Assembly (NCBI RefSeq): GCF_033558715.1
Contig: NZ_CP114606.1
Span: forward strand, 3,012,089-3,076,088
DNA: 64,000 bases
Reading direction: 5' to 3'
From: Acinetobacter sp. YWS30-1
GTDB taxonomy: Bacteria; Pseudomonadota; Gammaproteobacteria; Pseudomonadales; Moraxellaceae
Below the pieces are notes generated by a model. That model had not been told where the DNA came from and did not search any database. It saw nothing but the letters and a program-made list of their open reading frames with translations. Numbering within the stretch: position 1 is the stretch's first letter; every line of letters begins with the position of its first letter. Position numbers and translations under genes: made by a program. Shown here piece by piece: positions 59,236 to 64,000 of the stretch.

Positions 59236-60591
59236 TTATTTTCCAATACAGAACGATCCAAAGATCTTGCCCAGCAGGTCATCCGCACTAAAGTCACCCG
59301 TAATTTCGCCCAGCGCATTCTGTGCCAGACGTAAAGACTCTGCGACCAGTTCACCTGCGTTATACACTACAAGTTGCTCACGGGCTTCAGCTAGGTACAT
59401 CTGAGTGCGCTTCATTGCGTCTAAATGACGGGTACGGGCAATAAAGGTATCTTCTTCAGGCTGGAAGCCTGCATGCGCCGTAATCGCATCTATGAGCGAC
59501 TGGACGCCAGTTTCTTGCTTGGCTGAAACGGTAATGTGACGGAAGCCGTTAAAATCTCCCATGACAGCATCGGCACCGGTCAAATCGGCTTTATTCCCAA
59601 TCAGGATCAGGCGTTTCGGCTCGAGATGCTCGGCAAAATATTCTTGAGCGAGTTGTAATGGATCATCACCTTGGCTCAGGTCATAAACCAGCAACAGCAG
59701 ATCGGCCTGTTCAATTTCTTTAATTGCGCGGCGAATGCCTTCTTTTTCCACGATATCGCCGGTTTCACGCAGACCAGCAGTATCAGTCAGGGTAATCGGC
59801 AGGCCATTCAATGTGATCTTTTCATGCAATACATCACGGGTTGTTCCGGCAATATCGGTCACAATCGCACGTTCATTACCTGCTAGGGCATTGAGCAGGG
59901 ACGATTTACCTGCATTCGGTTTTCCAGCAATCACCACCTGTAAGCCTTCACGCAGCAACTGACCCTGACGTGCAGATTGCTGAACCTGAGTAACGGCATT
60001 CGCCACGCTATCTAGTAGGTTTAAAATCTTGCCATCCGCCAAGAAGTCAATTTCTTCTTCCGGGAAATCGATCGCCGCTTCGACATGCAGGCGCAGGTGA
60101 ATCAGCTGTTCTAATACCGTATTGACCTTAGTCGAGAATGCCCCTTGTAGAGAACGGACTGCAGACCGGGCAGCCGCTTGGGAGGTCGCATCAATCAGAT
60201 CGGCAATGGCTTCAGCCTGTACCAGATCCAGCTTGCCATTCTCAAAGGCACGCATCGAGAATTCACCGGCTTTGGCTGCAGTGGCACCCAGTTCCAGCAA
60301 ACGGCCCAACAGGGCATTCTGAATCACCGGGCCACCATGACCTTGCAGTTCTACTACATCTTCACCAGTAAAGGAATTCGGATTCGGGAAGCAGATCACC
60401 AGACCTTCGTCCATTACTTCACCGGCTGCATCATAGAACTGACGGAACCCGGCAAAACGGGCTTTAGGCAAATCTTTTTGGCTCAAGGCCTGGGCAATTT
60501 CATAAGACTTGGGACCTGACAGGCGAATGACACCTACACCGCCACGTCCTGGGGGAGTTGCAATCGCAGCAATCGTAGTTCGGTCGAGCAT
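59236..60591 (-). CDS. mnmE: tRNA modification GTPase MnmE
   Basis: With MnmG it installs the cmnm5 group on wobble U34 of tRNAs. The 451 residues begin MLDRTTIAAIATPPGRGGVG; the Ras-like G domain has GKPNAGKSSLLNAL (near residue 220), DTAGLRET and LIGNKADL (near 330); the C-terminal FCIGK is the essential Cys end. The frame opens at GTG 60600, but ATG 60591 has AGGTG upstream and fits the family. mnmG is not in the window. Confidence 0.97.
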   Translation of the reverse strand: MLDRTTIAAIATPPGRGGVGVIRLSGPKSYEIAQALSQKDLPKARFAGFRQFYDAAGEVMDEGLVICFPNPNSFTGEDVVELQGHGGPVIQNALLGRLLELGATAAKAGEFSMRAFENGKLDLVQAEAIADLIDATSQAAARSAVRSLQGAFSTKVNTVLEQLIHLRLHVEAAIDFPEEEIDFLADGKILNLLDSVANAVTQVQQSARQGQLLREGLQVVIAGKPNAGKSSLLNALAGNERAIVTDIAGTTRDVLHEKITLNGLPITLTDTAGLRETGDIVEKEGIRRAIKEIEQADLLLLVYDLSQGDDPLQLAQEYFAEHLEPKRLILIGNKADLTGADAVMGDFNGFRHITVSAKQETGVQSLIDAITAHAGFQPEEDTFIARTRHLDAMKRTQMYLAEAREQLVVYNAGELVAESLRLAQNALGEITGDFSADDLLGKIFGSFCIGK

Positions 60592-60628
60592 AACATTCAC
60601 CTAGAAAAACTTAAAAGTACAGCAAAAA

Positions 60629-60664
60629 AAAATCCGCTCAAGATTACCATCTTAAGCGGATTTA
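60629..60664 (-). terminator. Terminator of yidC operon
   Basis: In the minus-strand RNA AAAUCCGCUUAAGAU, loop GGUA, AUCUUGAGCGGAUUU (one U-G) with a long T-run; 20 nt after the yidC stop. Confidence 0.9.
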
Positions 60665-60683
60665 TTCAGCCCATCAGTACAAC

Positions 60684-62447
60684 TTAGTTGACTGGTGTTG
60701 CCTCATCGCGTTTAGCACGGTCTTTGGCAACAGACTTGTTGATCAGTGTTTGCTGCAAGATCGTGATCAAGTTGTTCACAATCCAGTACAACACCAGACC
60801 TGCCGGGAAGAACAGCAAGAATACTGTAAAGATCACTGGCATAATCTTGAACACTTTCGCCTGCATTGGATCAGTTGGCTGCGGATTCAGCATCTGCTGA
60901 ATATACATGGTCGCACCCATGATCAATGGCAGGATGAACCAAGGATCCATTGAAGATAAATCTTGGATCCAGAACATCCATGGTGCATGGCGCAGTTCTA
61001 CAGATTCCATCAGTACCCAGTACAGTGCCAGGAAAATTGGCATTTGCAGTAACAATGGTAAACAGCCAGCAAGTGGATTCACCTGCTCACGTTTGTACAG
61101 TGCCATCATTTCCTGAGAGAAGCGCATACGGTCTTCACCGAACTCTTCTTTCATGCGTTGCATTTCAGGTGCAATCACACGCATTTTCGCCATAGAGCGG
61201 TAGCTCTTCGACGACAATGGCCACAGGATCAGTTTCACCAGTACGGTTAACAGGATGATTGCCCAACCCCAGTTACCCACTAGACCATGGAAGAACTCAA
61301 GACCAACAAACAGCAGTTTGGCAATTGGCCATAACCAGCCATAATCTACAGTCTGGTTCAGACCAGTCGCTAGGTCTTTCAGCTCCGATTGAACTTTTGG
61401 ACCAGAGTAGAAGGTCGCATCGATTTCAGCTACGGTGCCTGCAGGCACATTGAAAGTTGGAGAAGTAAAACCAATGATATTCATGTTATCAGTTGATTTA
61501 CGTGATTCCAGCTTCGCACTGTAGGCTTCACCATTGGCTTGAGTCAATTTCAGGTTACCTGGCACCCAGGCACTCACGAAGTAGTGCTGAACCATTGCAA
61601 CCCAGCCACCTTTGGCTTCGGTATTCAGTTTTTCTTCAACAAAGTTGTCAAATTTTAACTTGTTGTAGTTTTCATCCGGTGTACCCCAAGCGCCGCCCAG
61701 GAACGTTCCCAGTGTGAAGATACCCTGATCAGATTTACCTGGATCTTCGGAATTGTCACGTTTGATCTGACCGAACATCTGACCTTGCCAGGTCTGGCCG
61801 CTGCGGTTGACCACTTTATGATTCACAACTACCGGATATTCACCTTCAGTAAAGTTGAAGGTTTTAATGACTTCTACACCATCAGCCGTTTTAAAGACCA
61901 TAGGTACAGAAAGTACTTTGACAGTTTCGCCATCTTTATTTTTAGCGGCTTTGGCATCTGCCAGTGTATAAGCCGTTTTTTCCAGCTCATAGGTTGGACG
62001 GCCACTACGGCTGCTGTCCGGTCCATTCAGACCGATCAGGCCCGACTGAGCGACATAAGTCCGTTTCGCATCGCTTTCCAGCATGACGAACGGTTCATCG
62101 CTGTCTTTATTCTTGTCATGATTGAGTAATTCAACACGAACAATATCACCACCTTTAGGATTGATCCAAAGATGATAAAGGTCAGTTTGTACTGAAATAA
62201 GCTGCTGACTTACAGGTGCGGTGGCATCCGTTGCTTGCTGCGCTGGCATATTTGCTTGTGGCAGATCAGAGGCGGTCGTCGCCGTCTGAGCATTTGGCAA
62301 ATCTGCAGATACTTCATGTGAAACAACCGCAGCTTCTTGCTGTGGTTTGGTTTCAGCATTGCCATAATCTTTTTGCCACGCCAAAATGAGCAAATATGCG
62401 ACAACAAACATGGCTCCGAGAATTGCAATCCTGGCCCATTGTTGCAT
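60684..62447 (-). CDS. yidC: Membrane protein insertase YidC
   Basis: Inserts and folds inner-membrane proteins, alone or with Sec. The 587 residues have the N-terminal helix (AILGAMFVVAYLLILAW), a long periplasmic beta-domain (about 60-350), and five C-terminal helices with FEFF-type HGLVGNWGWAIILLTVLVK and CLPLLLQMPIFLALYWVL. The length is close to E. coli YidC (548). It is in the rpmH-rnpA-yidD-yidC cluster, 5 nt after yidD. Confidence 0.97.
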   Translation of the reverse strand: MQQWARIAILGAMFVVAYLLILAWQKDYGNAETKPQQEAAVVSHEVSADLPNAQTATTASDLPQANMPAQQATDATAPVSQQLISVQTDLYHLWINPKGGDIVRVELLNHDKNKDSDEPFVMLESDAKRTYVAQSGLIGLNGPDSSRSGRPTYELEKTAYTLADAKAAKNKDGETVKVLSVPMVFKTADGVEVIKTFNFTEGEYPVVVNHKVVNRSGQTWQGQMFGQIKRDNSEDPGKSDQGIFTLGTFLGGAWGTPDENYNKLKFDNFVEEKLNTEAKGGWVAMVQHYFVSAWVPGNLKLTQANGEAYSAKLESRKSTDNMNIIGFTSPTFNVPAGTVAEIDATFYSGPKVQSELKDLATGLNQTVDYGWLWPIAKLLFVGLEFFHGLVGNWGWAIILLTVLVKLILWPLSSKSYRSMAKMRVIAPEMQRMKEEFGEDRMRFSQEMMALYKREQVNPLAGCLPLLLQMPIFLALYWVLMESVELRHAPWMFWIQDLSSMDPWFILPLIMGATMYIQQMLNPQPTDPMQAKVFKIMPVIFTVFLLFFPAGLVLYWIVNNLITILQQTLINKSVAKDRAKRDEATPVN

Positions 62448-62452
62448 ATGTA

Positions 62453-62773
62453 TTACCCCAAGTGGTTAGAGTGATTTTGGTTCAATAAACGATCACGAAA
62501 GGGTACAGCAACGTGAAGCGTTTGAGAATCTATTTGCTGAAATGAAATAAAACGAATCGCTTTCGGGGGAACCGGATCATATCCAGAGCCACCCCACGGA
62601 TGACAACGGCAAATACGCTTAGTAGCCAGCCACACACCACGTACAGCTCCATGTGTATGGACTGCTTCCAAGGAATATTGAGAACATGTTGGAATATAAC
62701 GACAGCGTGGTCCCAATAAAGGACTAATCGCAATCTGATAGAAACGTATTAACCAATGCAGTAAACGTACCAT
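62453..62773 (-). CDS. yidD: Membrane protein insertion efficiency factor YidD
   Basis: A 106-residue protein aiding YidC-dependent insertion. The signature [20 protein letters not shown] near residue 20 and [18 protein letters not shown] near residue 52 are typical; an N-terminal amphipathic helix ([13 protein letters not shown]) binds the membrane. It lies 9 nt after rnpA and 5 nt before yidC. Confidence 0.96.
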   Translation of the reverse strand: MVRLLHWLIRFYQIAISPLLGPRCRYIPTCSQYSLEAVHTHGAVRGVWLATKRICRCHPWGGSGYDPVPPKAIRFISFQQIDSQTLHVAVPFRDRLLNQNHSNHLG

Positions 62774-62782
62774 TGGCCATCT

Positions 62783-63178
62783 CTACTTTTGTGGGGAGGA
62801 TGATGCTATTTTGGAATGCTTTTTGGCAAGACGGTTGAGTTTCTGCCAGGCAAATTGTAATTGCTGATGCAACTCTGCGTTCGGCACTGCCTCTATACCT
62901 ACTTTAGGCATAACCACAATATCCAAATCATCTAGTTGCTGTTGATGCAGGCGAAAACTTTCGCGAGCAAGTCGTTTTACTCGATTTCGTTCGTGCGCAC
63001 GGCGCACTTTTTTCTTGGCAACAACTAAACCCAAACGGCTGTTTGGCAGTTCGGAATGTTTTGCAAGAAAAAGGAAATGGGGTTGATGCACTTTAAAAAG
63101 CGCACCATCAAAGACTCCTTTATAATCTGCAGCACAGCGTAAACGAAGCTCTGTACCAAAACTATAAAGTGTAGTCAT
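62783..63178 (-). CDS. rnpA: Ribonuclease P protein component
   Basis: Protein subunit of RNase P, which trims tRNA 5' leaders. From ATG 63178 it is 131 residues: [20 protein letters not shown], the [23 protein letters not shown] motif near residue 60, and a basic C-terminus. The frame extends upstream to a TTG (63196), but the ATG matches the family. rpmH is 29 nt upstream. Confidence 0.95.
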   Translation of the reverse strand: MTTLYSFGTELRLRCAADYKGVFDGALFKVHQPHFLFLAKHSELPNSRLGLVVAKKKVRRAHERNRVKRLARESFRLHQQQLDDLDIVVMPKVGIEAVPNAELHQQLQFAWQKLNRLAKKHSKIASSSPQK

Positions 63179-63207
63179 AACACCCAAAATCGGCAAAGCC
63201 TAACTGA

Positions 63208-63342
63208 TTAAACAGTTAAGCTGTGACGACCTTTTGCACGACGGCGAGCTAGAACTTGACGACCAGCTTTAGTAGCCATACGAGCACGGAAACCATGAAC
63301 GCGTTTACGCTTTAATTCAGATGGTTGGAATGTACGTTTCAT
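63208..63342 (-). CDS. rpmH: 50S ribosomal protein L34
   Basis: A 44-residue basic ribosomal protein, [20 protein letters not shown] then [20 protein letters not shown] and SLTV, essentially the universal L34 sequence. GGAG lies 8 nt before ATG 63342. First gene of the rpmH-rnpA-yidD-yidC operon and the standard neighbour of oriC in gammaproteobacteria. Too short to stand out by length alone. Confidence 0.97.
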
Positions 63343-63539
63343 ATTGAAACTCCAAAAATGATCTTTCTATAAAGGTCCGCGATTTTAGTGCTCATTGCTT
63401 GAGCTGTCAATGCAAAAGCCACTTTCTTTTCAAATAAGACTGAAATCAAAATTGTAAATAGGGATTAAAAAAATTGTATTCAAATACCTATATATAAGTT
63501 AACCACAATATAACTATTTGTTTTAAAATTAAATATAAG

Positions 63540-64000
63540 TTATTAACACTTATATCAACATAGTTATCCACAACTTATGTGAAATCTAAATTTAACTCAT
63601 GAGCTTTGAATTTAAATTTAAACTTTTCTTAGTTATCCACAAAAGAACCGAATCTTATAAATAAATTCAAATTTATAAATTTAAATTTATTACTATTAGG
63701 GTGGACTTTTTCTGTGGAAAAGCTAATTTTGTATTAAATAAACAAAAACTTAGTTTGTGGATAAAGCTGTTTTTATTAATTTTATACTTTGTGGATAACT
63801 TTGTGTTATATTTTATCCACAGCTTGCGGATAAACTTATCCACACCAGCTTTTTAAATTTAAATTTATCCACCATGACTGCTTTTTGCGCAAAATCTGTG
63901 GAAATTGCCATGACAGATGTGGATAACTTGGTTAGAATGGCGACCCGCTTTGGTCGCGGTCAGCCTTTTTGATTAACAATGGAATGAATAGGGGATTCAC
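63540..64000. other. Chromosomal replication origin oriC with DnaA boxes
   Basis: AT-rich gene-free region between rpmH and the expected dnaA. Seven perfect DnaA boxes TTATCCACA: 63564, 63633, 63813 and 63836 on plus; 63756, 63790 and 63918 on minus; an eighth, TTATCCACC, is at 63865. Very AT-rich stretches at 63590-63730 (with TTTGAATTTAAA repeats) may be the unwinding element. AGGGGA at 63990-63995 looks like the dnaA ribosome site, with the start just past base 64000. From 63343 to 63540 there is only the AT-rich rpmH upstream region. Confidence 0.9.
63910..63938 (+). promoter_or_regulatory. Candidate dnaA promoter with a DnaA box in the spacer
   Basis: ATGACA (63910-63915), 17-nt spacer, TAGAAT (63933-63938). 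A perfect DnaA box (minus strand, 63918-63926) lies inside the spacer, which would allow DnaA to repress its own gene. The dnaA start itself is outside the window. Confidence 0.6.

Noticed and set aside
62300..62330. A parS-like half site inside yidC (CATGTGAAACA)
   Set aside because: Only about 13 of 16 positions fit and the centre CACGTG is broken; unlike the two accepted sites.

Overview
The window is a chromosomal segment of a gammaproteobacterium and almost certainly an Acinetobacter. Supporting points are the moderate-to-low GC content, the gene order rpmH-rnpA-yidD-yidC-mnmE beside an AT-rich DnaA-box region at the right end, a BlsA-type BLUF photoreceptor, two dihydroxy-acid dehydratases, and an rRNA operon with tRNA-Ile and tRNA-Ala in its spacer. 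The right edge is the replication origin. dnaA is expected to start just past base 64000, where an AGGGGA ribosome site ends the window. I see no prophage, insertion sequence, CRISPR array or broken gene.

Layout, left to right: (1) 1-6.5 kb: 5' part of dnaJ, a small membrane protein, and an RND adaptor/pump pair with a divergent TetR regulator and a 26-bp palindrome between them. (2) 6.6-13 kb: ppc, a RutG-like pyrimidine permease, a LysR regulator, a TauE/SafE transporter and a chorismate mutase. (3) 13-21 kb: a protein that looks like two HCCA-isomerase/DsbA-like halves, two different ilvD genes, then fmt-rsmB with a perfect parS site inside rsmB. (4) 21-32 kb: a ZIP zinc transporter, metP plus the tiny metS, an aldehyde dehydrogenase, an outer-membrane barrel, a PfpI/DJ-1 protein, an ankyrin protein, an AT-rich DUF2971 gene and two tandem aromatic-acid transporters. 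(5) 32.1-37.9 kb: a complete rRNA operon on the minus strand (16S, tRNA-Ile, tRNA-Ala, 23S, 5S) with promoter, processing stems and terminator. (6) 38-48 kb: a candidate structured RNA, tyrS and anmK, a MltB-type lytic transglycosylase, purEK, mpl, and an unusual 0.5-kb intergenic block of repeats with DnaA boxes. (7) 48-59 kb: alcohol dehydrogenase, BLUF protein, sotB, alx under a yybP-ykoY manganese riboswitch, guaD, hpt, a DsbC-type isomerase, a second parS, and a CDF metal exporter divergent from an RcnR/DmeR-like repressor. (8) 59-64 kb: mnmE, yidC, yidD, rnpA, rpmH and oriC.

The rRNA operon, yidC-rpmH, tyrS and purEK all point away from the origin, co-directional with the leftward replication fork. 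The two parS sites (about 7 and 44 kb from oriC) fit the origin-proximal ParB-loading region. The most puzzling element is at 42.99-43.42 kb: eleven exact copies of the decamer TTTAAATTCA (either strand) interleaved with three perfect DnaA boxes, about 20 kb from oriC, with the same sequence style as oriC itself.
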